Of a stretch of DNA of 64,000 nucleotides, positions 1 to 11,920 are shown piece by piece. Below the pieces are notes generated by a model. It did not search any database, had not been told where the DNA came from, and was given only the letters and a program-made list of their open reading frames with translations. The stretch's first letter is position 1; every line of letters starts with the position of its first letter. Where the stretch lies: contig CM057224.1 in NCBI GenBank assembly GCA_029891385.1, positions 5,642,001-5,706,000 of the forward strand, in the 5' to 3' direction. The DNA is from Erythroxylum novogranatense. Lineage: Eukaryota > Streptophyta > Magnoliopsida > Malpighiales > Erythroxylaceae. A program made the position numbers and the translations under genes.

Positions 1-1112
1 GACAAGCAATCCTTGATCTTTACAACATTAACAACCCCCTGATTCCTAGACTAGTATTACTAAATGGTACGCCAATATATATTAGGATGAGTTTGAAGGT
101 GATCTAAAGAATTTTTGTATTAGATTTCATGTACTTAGTCTCTGACTGATGCGATGAAAGAAATAAAAGAATCTTCCCTGACAGTTCCTACAGCAAGAAA
201 AATCTTCCGCAAGCAATATGTGGTAGAATTAGAAATCATATTTTCACTTATAAGGAAAAACACTCATTCAACCCTCAATTTCAACTTGTTTGGAGGATTA
301 ATTAACTCTTTCTTGTAACTTTGCAATCTTACTAGGATCCTTTTGTATTCAACTAACAGTATTGCCGTAATCATCTGAACATTAGATGATTTTTTGTATG
401 TACCTAGAACTATTTTGTTTTGCCTTTTATGACCTTATATATATATATATATATTCATCATTTCCTAAACAATTAATTTATATTAAAGAATATTACTTAT
501 TTAAATTAATAATATAAAATTATTATCAGTATTACGTAACAGAAGGATATAAAAGCCATGTGCAATTAAAAAATTTCACCATAGTTGGTAGTTTAATTTT
601 AATCCACAATCATGATATGTACAATGAGGAGTGCAACCCGGACCACAATCGCAATTTTAAACTTTACACATGAGTAAAGAGTGATAGTAGAAAAACGTTG
701 TTAAAATGGAAATCATTTCTAAAATAAACTGGGACTGAAACTTACTCCAATGCCATGATTCTGCTATCGTAAGAAAAATAGAGGAGAATATACGACATTC
801 TCCAAAGTAATATCCTTATTGTAGAGATTAGTAAAACATTGAAAATTTAGTTAGAAACTAGTCAAAACAGAAGCTAGTACAAAAAAGAAGAAGAAGAAGA
901 AAAGCTTACAAGAATGGCTGGCGTATTCTGTATCAAAAACTTAATTTGTAATTTTAGCCCCGCTTACCTTCGTCGCACACGAAAGTCGAAAGTCAAGTAC
1001 GAAGGTTAACAGTCTGTAATCTTCAAAAAACTACAGGGCAATAATTAATAATTATGATTTTTGTAATCTTCAAAAAACTACAGGGCAATAATATTATCTG
1101 CTGCTTTAATTT
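1..1112. other. AT-rich sequence without a gene
   Basis: I see no coding region, RNA gene or recognisable element here. It holds a short TA run near 439-455, a GAA-rich run near 886-902, and a 29-bp direct duplication (listed separately). The last five bases (AATTT, 1108-1112) are the target-site duplication of the TRIM element that follows. Confidence 0.7.
1016..1092 (+). repeat. 29-bp direct duplication
   Basis: A segment containing CTTCAAAAAACTACAGGGCA occurs at 1016-1044 and again at 1063-1092, separated by an AT-rich spacer. It looks like a local tandem duplication or a footprint. No function is implied. Confidence 0.75.
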
Positions 1113-1401
1113 TGTTGAAATTTTGAGAATGAGAAACTATCTAAAATAAAATAGAATAGAAAAGAGATAAAATAAAAGATAATTTATTGATTGGTTCACT
1201 TTTACATTGACATAAAAGTCTAAATATATAGAGAATGAAATAACAACCTTAGCTAATCTCTAGATAAAATAAATCAAATTCAAAAGTTTAAATCCTAAAT
1301 AGATAATAACTCTATCTTAATAGATAAAATTTTATCTTTTAACAAATATCTTATCTTTAAACAAAAATTTCAATTTTAACTTTGAATCAATATTTCCAGC
1401 A
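1113..1401 (-). repeat. TRIM 3' LTR
   Basis: Plus-strand ends read TGTTGAAA and CCAGCA. It aligns along its full length with 1810-2098. The polypurine tract (plus-strand complement TTCTCCCTT) lies at 1402-1410, directly next to it. Confidence 0.88.
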
Positions 1402-1495
1402 TTCTCCCTTGATTCAAAGTTACAAAAAATTCAAACTCTATGGAGCACATCTCTTCAAATTTTTTTTTATTTGTGAAGCACCTTCTTTTCAGTGT

Positions 1496-1640
1496 ATGAT
1501 GCACTTTCTCATCATCTTCACTGTATGATGCACTTTCTCACCATCTTATCATTGTTGATGCACTTTCTCACCAACGTACCATCATTGTTGATGCACTTTC
1601 TCATCATCTTACTATTGTTGAACACTTTCTTTCAACTAAT
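1496..1640. repeat. Tandem repeat inside the TRIM
   Basis: Four to five imperfect copies of a roughly 30-bp unit are present, each holding GATGCACTTTCTCA followed by CATCTT or similar and a TTGTTG-type spacer. They fill much of the TRIM interior, where an autonomous element would have gag. Confidence 0.8.
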
Positions 1641-1796
1641 TCTATAGATCACTTCTCTCTATGATGCGTCTATATTGGAGAATATTCATTTCTTCTTCGA
1701 TAATGGAACCTTTGCTAGATAGGCTTCTTCCACCATTTTTTTTCTTCACTTTCTTGCTTTCTCACTTAATCACTCATAGGTCTCTCAAGGATCTAA

Positions 1797-1809
1797 GGCT
1801 CTGATATCA
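1797..1809 (-). promoter_or_regulatory. TRIM primer-binding site
   Basis: The minus strand reads TGATATCAGAGCC, matching the usual TGGTATCAGAGCC initiator-Met primer site with one G-to-A change. It abuts the LTR at 1810 with no spacer. Confidence 0.85.
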
Positions 1810-2098
1810 TATTGAAATTTTGAGAATGTGAAACTATCTAAAATAAAGTAGAATAAAAAAGAGATAAAACAAGAGACAATTTATTGATTGGTTCACCTTT
1901 ACATTGACATAAAAGTCTAAATATATAGAGAATGAAATAACAACCTTAGCTAATCTCTAGATAAAATAAATCAAATTCAAAAGTTTAAATCCTAACTAGA
2001 TAATAACTCTATCTTAATAGATAAAATTTTATCTTTTAACAAATATCTTATCTTTAAACAAAAATTTCAATTTTAAATTTGAATCAATATTTCCAACA
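1810..2098 (-). repeat. TRIM 5' LTR
   Basis: This is the right-hand LTR copy. Its inner end reads TATTGAAA where the left copy has TGTTGAAA, so the terminal CA on the minus strand has mutated to TA. The outer end CCAACA is followed by the AATTT duplication. Confidence 0.88.
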
Positions 2099-2372
2099 AA
2101 TTTTAATGGAAAAGTGCACAAAGATCGATTTTTAGGGAGAAAGGTTAAAGGGGAGAAGACTGTTATTGAGGTCTCCGTGGATCTCGATCTTGTAGATTGT
2201 ACAGTGCAAGGTCCTAGGTAGAGCAAGAGTTGTCTGTGACTGTGGGGTTCATGATAATTATTTCATGTGAAAGTAAAGGAACAAAGCCATCAAATCCTGC
2301 TGAGAAAAATAACACGCAATTCTTTGGATTTTTATCACCCTGTTCAACGCAAAATACCCTCCAGCAATCATC

Positions 2373-2731
2373 ATGTCGTCTACCTCCGTCCTCTCATTAT
2401 TACTACCTCACTTTCATCATCATAATCATCGTCCCAACTCCATCTTTCAGCAGTCACCAACCCCACCTGAGCCAACATCATCAATCTAACCTCGCAAGAA
2501 CTAGAAAAAGAAAGAAGGAAGCGTTCAGGAGTTAAAGTTGAAGATGGGCTCAGTCAAGAAGAGAAAACTCTATTGTTATTTTCTTCAACTGCCTTGTACC
2601 TTGGTGTGAGAAAAGGGTTCTACTGCATCTTGGAACGAATTTACATCTCAGTTTCTTCTCCTCTCTCTTCTGGGAATCGAAGCATCATGGTCCGACTGTT
2701 TACTAGATCATGTATACCTACGAATAAGTAA
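2373..2731 (+). pseudogene. Frameshifted small gene or exon remnant, unknown product
   Basis: An ATG at 2373 opens a 38-codon frame (begins MSSTSVLSLLL, then a His-rich stretch and Pro/Ser) that stops at 2487. A second frame is open from 2471 to 2731. It contains a basic, acidic stretch (EKERRKRSGVKVEDG) and ends PTNK. The Ser/Leu-rich start would suit an organelle transit peptide, and the second frame looks more protein-like than neighbouring frames, so a single frameshift in a once-continuous exon is possible. A GTAAAG at 2728 and a TCTGCAG near 2960 could be splice signals. I do not recognise a family, and it may be chance. Confidence is low. Confidence 0.25.
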
Positions 2732-3579
2732 AGTTTGCAAGCTTTCACCTTTATGGGTTTCCTAATTTTGAATTCTTATCATGCCTGCTTTGTCTAAACA
2801 TGACATGAAAATGAATTTGTTCGGCTTGTGTGTATGCGTTAGGGAATAACATGCTGAGCTCCCCATCTCTATATCTTTCTTTTTCTGGATATTACCATTG
2901 TACTCTTTTGTCCTGTTGTTTTAAGGGTTTTGTATTAGTGCAAGTTTCTGAAATCTGCAGGTGATATAAAGATCTCGGGTCTATATTTCCTTATGTAACT
3001 ATGGAAATAACACTTATTCAGATTCCTGAACTCTTGTATCATGTTTTGATATAATTCTATTCTATTCTATTGTATCAGATCTTTGTACATACTACGTATA
3101 CTCCTATGCATGAATATATCAATAATCATAAACTAAACACTGAAACTAGGACTAGATGCCTCTTCAAGTTCAACTAATTAAGCGTTGATCATCTCTTTTG
3201 TCCATTACAAATACAGTTATTTTAAAATTATTATTGAAAAAAAAGCTCCTAAATACTAACACATTCACACAAACACTCATGCAAACAATGAAGGAAAAGT
3301 ATTCTTGTAATGGAACCAACCTAAAATTAATGCAAAAATATAAAGAGAAAATACTTTCAATAATATAATACTATTTGTATAGCAAAAGTTGACCAATATA
3401 AATTTATTTTAGTATAATTTTCTTTAGATAATTTCTAATGATTTAAGGTTATATTTATTGGAATGTAGACACAAATTTGTAATGACTCTTAAAGCATCTG
3501 AATTAATCGAGATTTGACCATTTAATTACTCCGTCAAAGTTACTTCAAAATTCCAAAAGTTAAGTTTATTTATAACACT
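2732..3579. other. AT-rich spacer, nothing recognised
   Basis: No reading frame of note, no LTR ends and no RNA gene are visible. The right side grades into the decayed Copia fragment. Confidence 0.6.
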
Positions 3580-4350
3580 TCTTATAAACTTGATTTTTAT
3601 AATTTCAAACATTATCTATAATTTTTAAAATCATCATATTTGAGGAATTTAGTGAAAATATATGCAACTTGATCAAGAATTTCATAAATTTAATGTTAAT
3701 TTCCTTCTTAACACTGTATTATGGAATAAAATAAAATATTATATCTATATGCTTACTCCTATCATGGAACATTAGATTTTAATTAAATCTCGAGCAGATT
3801 TATTGTCCATCATGATTTTTGTTACTTCCATTTTCTCTAAATGAACATCTCCCAACAATCTTCTTAATCAAATTGTATGACAAGTATAAGAGTTTGCATT
3901 ATATCTAAAAAAGATAAAGCCACTATTAATTTTTCTATCATTAAGATCTTTGAAAAAATCACTATAAAAAATCTATTAAATTAAAGTTTTGGAAGAAGAG
4001 TTGTAATTTTAAGATACTAAAAAATTCTTTTAGTTATCTTCAAGTGAACTTTACAAGGCATCTACAAGATCGATTAATAATTCCAACTAAAGATAAGATA
4101 TATAGCCTTGTACAAGTCAAGTACCTCAAGCTTCCTAAAATATTTTTGGGCAAAGTTAGATCTACACTCCCTATCTATCGAACATTTATTTTAGACTTCA
4201 TATAAGTGTTAATCGACCTAATGTCTAACATCTTAAACTTCTTAATTAGCATCTCCTCTCTATGATCTTCTTGAGTGATAAAAATTCAATCTTTCATTTG
4301 TTTCACCTTGATCCCTAATTAGAAAGACATTAGGTAGATGCCACTCATCT
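3580..4350 (-). pseudogene. Decayed Ty1/Copia RT - RNase H fragment
   Basis: Read on the minus strand with frame changes, the pieces run in the correct Copia order. LGIKVKQMKD followed by IFITQEDH (end of RT, near 4325-4260) comes first. GSLRYLTCTRPDI-like sequence lies near 4140-4095 and a RIF-YLK motif near 4030. The RNase H core has LRRLLGDVHLEKMEVTK, then MDNKSAR (near 3838-3790), FHDRSKHIDI and an IFTKFLKYDDF tail near 3630. These are hallmark Copia motifs. Many stops and frameshifts show an old copy. The upstream end is lost at about 4350, where an Athila-like LTR begins, so that element probably inserted into it. Confidence 0.85.
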
Positions 4351-4366
4351 TTAACTCATGGGTTAT

Positions 4367-5848
4367 TGATAAGTGAGAAATGCATCGTATTTTAGGGTAT
4401 AATTTGATATGTATTTATTTGTTTATTTGATTATTTAGTATGTATTTTCGATAGAATTGTGTTAGTTTGTGAATTATTTGTGTTTAAGTATTTTTATGGG
4501 TTAGTACAAGCATTTAAGCTTAATTATTATGTCTTTGAGGTACCTTGATGTGTTTGTTAATATTTGAAGGTCAACAACGAGGAATGGAGAAGTTTCGGAG
4601 AGATATGGACCAAAACAACGACTCATGATCGTAGCCTATCTGTCAAGATTGTGAAAAAAGCATAAGACTTGGCCCATGATCATGGTTTGCCTGCCATGAT
4701 CATGACAAAAAGCATACAAGTGGCCCACGATCGTGGCCTGCATCGAGCAGATGCCCAAATACATAGAAAAGTCAAGTTTTGAGGAATGTTTCGGACCTTT
4801 CAACCCCAAAAAAACCTAAGGCTACGTAGAAGACATTAAGTATATAAATAATGAGCAAAATAGAGAAAAAGTTTCTTGCATCAGCCACCATCATGAAACC
4901 TAGAGAGAGTTCATCGGGAGATTAAGAAAGAAACGAAGGAAGAGAGACGTGGAGAAGAAGTCTACACGAAGAACTTCCTGGAATAGGAGGATTTTCGTCA
5001 TTGCTGCCTCCATCATCCATTCGTATCTACTTTCTAGCGTATTTCCATTTTTATCTATGTACATAATTGGAATAACTGTTAAGATAGGATTTATGAATGT
5101 TGAGGATTGTCTAAACTCACCTTTGGGTTATTTTTATCTTTGATTTAATAAAAATTTGATTGTTTATATCAATTGGATTCATTGTGATTGATTTCTGCAT
5201 TTTCATAAATCGGTAATAGACTAAGAGGGTGAACCAATAAAAAAATTAAATTAGGCTAACAAGAGTTAGGTAATTTAATAAGAACGAGAAATGAATCAAA
5301 TTGGTAATTACGTGACGAGAGGTCTCACATAGGTTTTGGTAGTCTAGTTGAAAACTTCAGATCTAATTAAAGTTTGGATAAATTGTGAATTTAGAAATTA
5401 CAATTTTCATCATCTGATTAGGGTTTATAATTTAGGGCATTTGGTTATAACTCAAGAGAGTAACCAACCCTAGGATAATCCATGGACAATAATCCAACAT
5501 TTCATAATTAATTAAGTTACTGTTGAAGATAGGTAAAAATTTCCCCTTTTTGTTGATTGGTAGTTCCTTAGGTTGATTTTTGGTGTGTGCATTGCAATTT
5601 GCTGATTTGTTAATACTTCGTGATTTATTCTTGAGTTGAACTAGTTGATTGAATTGATTAATTGAATTGCGTTATTGTTTTAGCTTAGTTACAGTTGAAT
5701 TTTTGCAATTTATTTTGGCCTTAAAATTTAGGATTAGATTAACCCTCCTCATGGGATCGACACCTTAGATACTACACGAACGACCCGTACATTTACAGAA
5801 TATCGAGGTTAAAATATTGAACCTACATATATAGAAAAATCGCGACCA
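4367..5848 (+). repeat. 5' LTR of Athila-like element
   Basis: The proposed start is TGATAAGTGAG at 4367 and the proposed end GCGACCA at 5848, just before the primer region. Ends were judged from the primer position and the TG...CA rule because the partner LTR is not seen. It contains a palindrome cluster at 4622-4740. Confidence 0.6.
4622..4740. repeat. CATGATCATG palindrome cluster
   Basis: Perfect palindromes CCATGATCATGG (4674-4685), CATGATCATG (4695-4704) and CCACGATCGTGG (4725-4736), plus the half-like CATGATCGTAG near 4624, occur within 120 bp of an LTR that is otherwise AT-rich. The flanks repeat too (GGCCC before and GCCTG after). Confidence 0.85.
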
Positions 5849-5854
5849 AGTTTT

Positions 5855-5872
5855 TGACATCGTTGTCAGGTA
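5855..5872 (+). promoter_or_regulatory. Degenerate Athila/Tat primer-binding region
   Basis: TGACATCGTTGTCAGGTA occupies the place of the canonical TGGCGCCGTTGCCGGGGA found after Athila/Tat 5' LTRs. Most differences are C-to-T or G-to-A changes, consistent with decay of a methylated copy. Confidence 0.7.
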
Positions 5873-5968
5873 GGCGATTAGTTTAGTTCTATAGTTTAAG
5901 GTGTTTAGTTTAGTTTTTAAATTTTTATTTTCATTTTTTCTTTTCTATTTCTGAAATCATGCTCTTAC

Positions 5969-7569
5969 ATGAACATAAGAGTCAAGAGAAGTTCGACTCG
6001 CATAGCTGAAAAATTAGATTTAGACATCACTTTACTAGAACAAACCATTAGGAAAGCTCGACGTAATAAAGAAGAAGAAATCACGAAGACAACAATGGTC
6101 GAGGAATTTCAGCAGGATTTGGACCACGGAGTAAACCAAGGATAACAACAGAGGACCCTTATGGACTTTATAATACCAGGGTTCAATGCGGCTAATCAAG
6201 GAGTAGCTAGACCACCAATATAAGCTGTATAATTTGAAATTAAACTAGACCTTTTAAACATGTTTGAACAAAATGTGCAATTTTATGAACTAACGAACGA
6301 AAACCCCAGCGCACACATAGTGAACTTCTTAGAAATTTGTGATACCTTTAGGTACTATTAGATGTCAGAAGATACAGTTAGAATTAGGCTCTTTCCCTTT
6401 ATCCTTAGAGATAGAACAAAGGCTTGGTATCACTCCCTTAACCCAACCAATGTTACTATTTGGGATCAGTTAGTCTGTGTCTTTTTAGACAAATATTTTC
6501 CCTTAACTAAGACCACTAAGATCATCAAGAAATCACTAACTTATTACAAGATGATAGGGAATCAAACTACGAAGCGTGGGAACGATACAAGGATTTGCAA
6601 CAGAGGTGCCCATGTCATAACTTCCTAAGGAATTTATGTTGCAAACATTCTATAATGGAGTTACTCCGCATACAAGAGGCATAATCGATGCTGCTTAAGG
6701 AGGATCATTGATAAGGTAGACAGTTGATGAAGCAGGAGATTTAATAGAGGAGATGGAAAGTAATAGTTTCTTACGAACAAATGAGCAGAGTAGACAATCT
6801 ACTACATTTAGTGAACAAAAAAGAATTGTGGTTGTTAATCAAATGATGGAATTGCAAGAGAGGATTGATAACTTGACTCGACAGCTCAACAATATGAAGG
6901 CTTCGTTCTCAACTCTGGTGAAGGTCGTACAACTTAAGTGTGAACTCTGTGGAAAATTGGACTATGACACAATAAACTGTTTCTTGATAAAGGAAGAAGA
7001 TCTAGAACAAGTGAATTGCATGGGAGCCTAGTATGGACAAGGAGGGGGAAACAACCTCTACTCCAACACTAACAACCCTGGGTGGAAGAATCACCAAACT
7101 TCTCTTGGACAAATAATGCTAGAGGATAGTTTAAACCTCAAGGGCAATTAGGCTTCCAACAAGATAAACCAAGCTTAATGGAATCTAAGTTAGATAAGAT
7201 TTTAGATAAGTTTGGAGACATGGAGGATGCATATAGGAAGCTTGAGAGTAAATTCGACAAGTTACCAAGAACCACGCCTCTTCAATACATAATTTGGATG
7301 TCCAAGTAGGTCAACTAGCTGAAGCAATATCTACTCAGAATGAAAGAACCCTTCCAAGTTATACTGAGTTTAACCCAAAGGAAAAGATCATGGCCATCAT
7401 TCAGTCCTAGGAAAAGGAACTTGATCATATAAAGGAGTATGGAGATAAAGGAAAAGTACAAGTAATTGTGGAACTCCTTCCAAGTGAGTTCAAAATTAAG
7501 CCAATCAAGGAATCTCAACCCAAATTACAATACCCTATTATAGCACAGTGAAAATCAATGTCAAGTACG
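5969..7569 (+). pseudogene. Athila-type gag pseudogene
   Basis: Structural Gag of a Ty3/Gypsy element, which would form the particle. The frame opens with ATG at 5969 (MNIRVKRSS) but breaks repeatedly. Recognisable blocks are FEIKLDLL near 6235, NFLEICDTFRYY near 6330, VRIRLFPFILRDRTKAWYHS (6377 on), WDQLVCVFLDKYFP, and YNGVTPHTRGIIDAA near 6650. DEAGDLIEEMESNS follows near 6730 and a zinc-knuckle-like CELCGKLDYDTINC at about 6940-6980. In that knuckle the expected His is Tyr (TAT at 6963), so the CCHC metal site is broken. GQLAEAISTQNERTLPSY lies near 7310. Stop codons and frameshifts are spread throughout. The coding remnant runs into the solo LTR inserted at 7575. Confidence 0.85.
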
Positions 7570-8164
7570 GTAACTGTAGCATCCCACTCCCGCAAGACCC
7601 GAACCCGATATCGACGGTGATATCTGAGCTCGTGACCCGCGAGGGTGGCATGCTAGAACACTCAATCAGTCAATAATTGGTACCAATTTTTTTTTAAAAA
7701 AAGAAGCATTAACAAATGCAAAAGCCCATTTTCAATTTGGCCCAAATCAATTGACAAGTTCATAAAACATTGTTTTCAACACATTACGATCAATACAGTG
7801 TCACTAGTCGAATAGGGGCCCAATTCCATTTCTAATGCATTTTAGTTGCAACCCATTTCACTTTGAGCCATTGGGGCTCATTTCAATGCACAAAACACTC
7901 ACAAACCCTTACAATTGATACATATTGATATACACAAGAATATTCATATTTAATCAGTCCCATTTACTCAGCTTTCCATACTTCAGCACTTATTACAAAC
8001 TGAAATATTCAATTATACATTGCATAAAAATCGCAGAATACACTTCATACAAAAATCCTAATGTAGACACGAACTGATCATAACCTCTAATTTTGCAGAA
8101 AACCTACTCCCGTTGCATAACGGGATAATCTTCTGAAACCTGAAAAATAGATGCAAATTTTGGG

Positions 8165-8204
8165 TGAGTTTTGCGAACTCAGTGAGTGACCATCATTGAT
8201 GGTT
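8165..8204 (-). other. Conserved twin hairpin of long LTRs
   Basis: Two adjacent inverted repeats, TGAGTTTTGCGAACTCA (8165-8181) and ACCATCATTGATGGTT (8189-8204). The same pair occurs in the LTRs at 24812-24852, 37952-37990, 40288-40326 and 49206-49244. Confidence 0.85.
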
Positions 8205-8336
8205 AACCCAGTCACACAATATATAAATACATTCCCATAATCGCATTTCACATTCACTATCACACTTTATCTTCACAATCAATTCAATTTCATGTTCACA
8301 TTCAACGCCAATTAACGTTCCCAAGTAATTTCATTA

Positions 8337-8725
8337 AGTCAATCCCATTGAAAACAATGAAGTCAATTCCATTCAATCCAAGTAAACCAATCCCATTCAA
8401 TTCAAGTAAACCAATCCCATTTAATACAATCAAGTCAATTCCATTCGATCCAAGTAAACCAATCCCATTCAATTCAAGTAAATCAATCCCATTCAATACA
8501 ATCAATTCAATTCCATTCGATCCAAGTAAATCAATCCCATTCAGTTCAAGTAAACCAATCCCATTCAATACAATCAAGTCAATTCCATTCGATCCAAGTA
8601 AACCAATCCCATTCAATTCAAGTAAACCAATCCCATTCAATACAATCAAGTCAATTCCATATTCCCATTCAATGCAATTTCATATTCCCATCCAATGCAA
8701 TTTCTTATTTCCATTCAATGCAATT
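8337..8725. repeat. Minisatellite, CAATCCCATTCAA-type units
   Basis: Tandem 18-20-bp units built on CCAATCCCATTCAATTCAAG are arranged in a higher-order repeat of about 57 bp (three units with CAAGTCAATTCCATTCGAT as marker). It degenerates after 8660 into CATTCAATGCAATTTCATAT-like units. Both strands are open across it because the repeat avoids stops; these are not genes. Confidence 0.9.
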
Positions 8726-8834
8726 AAATCAATCATATCATGCATATTTACATGAGGCCCAGTTTCTGTTTATTTCTTTGTTGTGACCAAGTGCCGAAGC
8801 TGTCCCGTATCTATTGTATATTGAGCTCATTAAT

Positions 8835-8912
8835 AACTGTCCCACATAGGGCTCATTGTAAACTGTCCCATATAGGGCTCATTGTAAACTGTCCCATATA
8901 GGGCTCATTGAA
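8835..8912. repeat. Three 26-bp tandem units with a hairpin core
   Basis: Units at 8835, 8861 and 8887 each hold ACTGTCCCATATAGGGCTC; CCCATATAGGG can fold on itself. Two similar units occur in the related solo LTR near 25498-25575, and GGCTATAAAGCC units occupy the matching part of the LTR at 40700-40800. Confidence 0.85.
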
Positions 8913-9367
8913 CGTTAAGCTTGCGGCTCTGAATCACTTTTGAGGTCAAAGCTCATTTTCATTCTTTGAGCTTCAAGCTCTGATCATTGGCTCCTCTGGT
9001 CACAACGAGTTATATTTCGTGCGTTCATAAAATGAAATGCATTGTTCACATTTATATGCACTTATTCAATCATAATCACTGAATCATCGGACCATAGTTT
9101 GGTATGCAACATATAGTCAAGAAATCACACGTGCAGTCATATGCAAGTTTGCATTCAAAACAAATTTAGAATTCACATCACGCACACTTAGTTCGTCCAA
9201 TTCACATTCAATGAGCACTTCAATATCACAATTCCCAGTATACAATCGTCGGACTATCCTGTCTGGAATCCACAATCAAATCACAATCATTCATTGCTAT
9301 TCAAAAATTATTGAATATATAGCATAACCAAATAAACCATAAAATAAGACCATCTAGGTCTACTCAC

Positions 9368-9430
9368 AGTACGCTCCAGATTAGCATTTGTTTTCATGAT
9401 CCAGAAACGTCTGGTTGAGGACGTTTTGTC
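9368..9430 (-). other. Candidate 63-nt micro-exon in LTR
   Basis: On the minus strand the segment is preceded by TTGATACAG and followed by GTGAGTAGACC, both good plant splice signals. The 63-nt core is well conserved in the solo LTR at 26057-26119, with identical length and identical borders, while the flanking LTR sequence is more variable. It has no long open frame, so it would be an untranslated exon. Confidence 0.5.
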
Positions 9431-10042
9431 CTGTATCAATCATATGCAAAACACAATTTGCACACACATTAATAAAAGTACAATCATAACCATCCCATTT
9501 TCACATGTGTACATGCGTAAAGTATAATGCATGCTCAATGACAATTCCGGGGTATATGCTTTACACTTACACTGAATATCCATTCTCAATTCATAATTGG
9601 ATGTGTCTACTTGAATTGGACTCAGACTTACACTCCCTTTTTATGTGATCATTTTCAATTATCCATTCAAATTTGACTCTTTAAGAGTCTAGCAAAACCA
9701 TACACTTACATCTCAAGAACACTTGCTCATTTGATAACATAACTCAATTTCCCGTCATTTCATTTCTAACCTTATATGATCTCCTCATATCCAATTCCCT
9801 ATCATAATAAATCACTTAGTACCATTTACTTAACTTCCTTGAACAATATCACAAGCATGCAAACATTCCCATTCCCATTTACATATGCATTTGACACTTT
9901 TGACTCCACCCATTCATTCACTAAGTTTTAACCTTCGATTTCACTTCAAACCTTCTATACATGAGTCCCATAGACCAAGGATCATTCTAGGTTCACTTAA
10001 ACACCCATTTGAGGCTTAATTAGTACCATTAATCCAGTGAAT

Positions 10043-10078
10043 GTCCGTTAAACGGACTTGCATGTCCGTTTAACGGAC
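10043..10078. repeat. Pair of GTCCGTTTAACGGAC palindromes
   Basis: GTCCGTTAAACGGAC at 10043-10057 and GTCCGTTTAACGGAC at 10064-10078, 21 bp apart. A single copy stands at the matching place (26679-26693) in the related solo LTR. Confidence 0.9.
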
Positions 10079-11920
10079 TGATACGGGTCATTTATACCAC
10101 TTTGAAAATTAGACCCTCAAACAATCAAAATTTCGAACTTTCTCCTGAAATAGAAGTTGTATATCTTGAAGTCTTCTTTAAAACCATACCTAGATCATCT
10201 CATTACGAGTTTTATACAAAGAGTTATGCCTCTTTTACTAAAGCATGTTCAATTGGGTTTTATGAAATTCCAGATTTCTAACTCTTCACTTACAACACTC
10301 AATTCCTCATGCTTAGCCAATCATTTCTAGTTCAATACTCATTATTTATCCACTCTTATAACTAAATTTCAGTTCAATATCATCCATAGCCAAGATATGG
10401 TCCATGGTTACATATAAACACTCATAAAAGGACATATATATACATGCACATTCATCATCAACTTTCATCACTCAATACTCAATTTGAGTCACAATTAGAC
10501 ACTCTTAAAGACAGAATTTGCATTCAATGTCTTCATGAAAAATGTAGCCTTATATCTCTAATTTAACCCAAATCAAAACCCGTCCCATTTGGATAACTAC
10601 ATAACAAATGATGACTAGATTACTAAGGCATATCCAGCAAAATGTTCCGGCTAGCACATTCCAACCTCTTTAAATACCATTATCAATTTGCCTCTAAGCT
10701 TTCATCCTAATTTTTTTCCCTTTTCCAAAACACTATACTTACCCTTTTCTTTCACTTCCATACCTTATCCAATCCATTCCTAACCCAACCAACAATCCAC
10801 GTTTTTCTCCATCACAAAACAAAACATGAAACTCCATTTATCAATCAAATTTTCTATACCATTTCTACATCATTTTGGCAATCCTTATATCACTAAATCA
10901 TCACTATAACATCTTATGATTATCAATCATCATATATGTAAAGGTAAGACAATTATTTGCTCATTCTATCAACCACATGCTATCATATATATAAGCACCA
11001 CTTTGAGATGAATTAACCCATCATCTACACATCTTATTCAACAAATCATCAAGAATAACATGCTACGTACTTGAGTTGGCTTCAAGATCTTCAAACACCA
11101 TCAAACCCTAACTCTTTCCTCTTCATGATCATCAACTTCCATTGAGGAATAGGTTGGGTCTTTGAGTAGCAAGGTGAATGAGACAAAGAAAATGAAGTAG
11201 CAAGTGAAAAGAGAGCAAGATTTCACATTGAAGAAGGTGGGAGAGAGTGAGTGTCGTTATTAAGGAGAGGGAGATGAAGAAAATGGAGAAAATGGAGAGG
11301 AGAGAAAGCATTGTCATGAATAACAAGTGAAAGACCTAAAACATTGTCTTTCACCTAGAAATTTCGGGCATCAACTTGTGGTGTGGCAAGTGACACATGT
11401 CACTTGCCACATGTCAATTCCTTAGGGCTCCATTTGTCCCACTTGCTAACTAGTCCATTTTGTCTCCAATTTTCACTCCAATTGTCTCTTAATTTTCAAT
11501 GATACAAGTCATTAAATCCCAAAGTCATTTATAAAAGAATTTTCATTACCATTTGACTCTGAATTCTACTGTTATTCACCGATTGTTTTGCCACTTGGCA
11601 ATTTTCCTGGTCCAAATTTTTCCCCGAAAAATTCTAGAAAAATTTCCTAAAATTTTCCAAAAATGCCAAATCAATAAGTTCACTATGCAAAATAATTTTC
11701 GATAACCACAACTCGAGATTCTCAAAACAATCCCATGTATTACCAATTATACCCGGAAAATGTCAATTGAGTGCATGATCAATGATTTTAATGTGTGCAA
11801 TAATCCAATTCATCCATGAGTACCCCCATATGATGCCTTTGTATCTTAATTTCACTTAAGCCCTCACGAACTAAATGTAAAACGGTCAAAATTGAAATTT
11901 ACCAAAGTGGCCCCGAGTAT

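Larger units (their letters stand above)
1113..2098 (-). mobile_element. Complete TRIM-type miniature LTR element
   Basis: A 986-bp element has two 289-bp LTRs (1113-1401 and 1810-2098), an interior of 408 bp and perfect 5-bp target duplications AATTT at 1108-1112 and 2099-2103. On the minus strand the 5' LTR is the right-hand copy. It is followed directly by a primer site TGATATCAGAGCC, one base off the initiator-Met type. The interior ends with the polypurine run AAGGGAGAA against the left LTR. There is no gag or pol, so it fits the TRIM class of non-autonomous LTR elements, which need enzymes from another element. The two LTRs are nearly identical, which suggests insertion is not very old. 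Confidence 0.9.

Noticed and set aside
8302..8755. Overlapping open frames on both strands (115 and 135 codons)
   Set aside because: They come from a tandem repeat whose units lack stops in several frames; the repeated Ser-Lys-Pro-Ile-Pro-Phe-Asn pattern is a repeat artefact.
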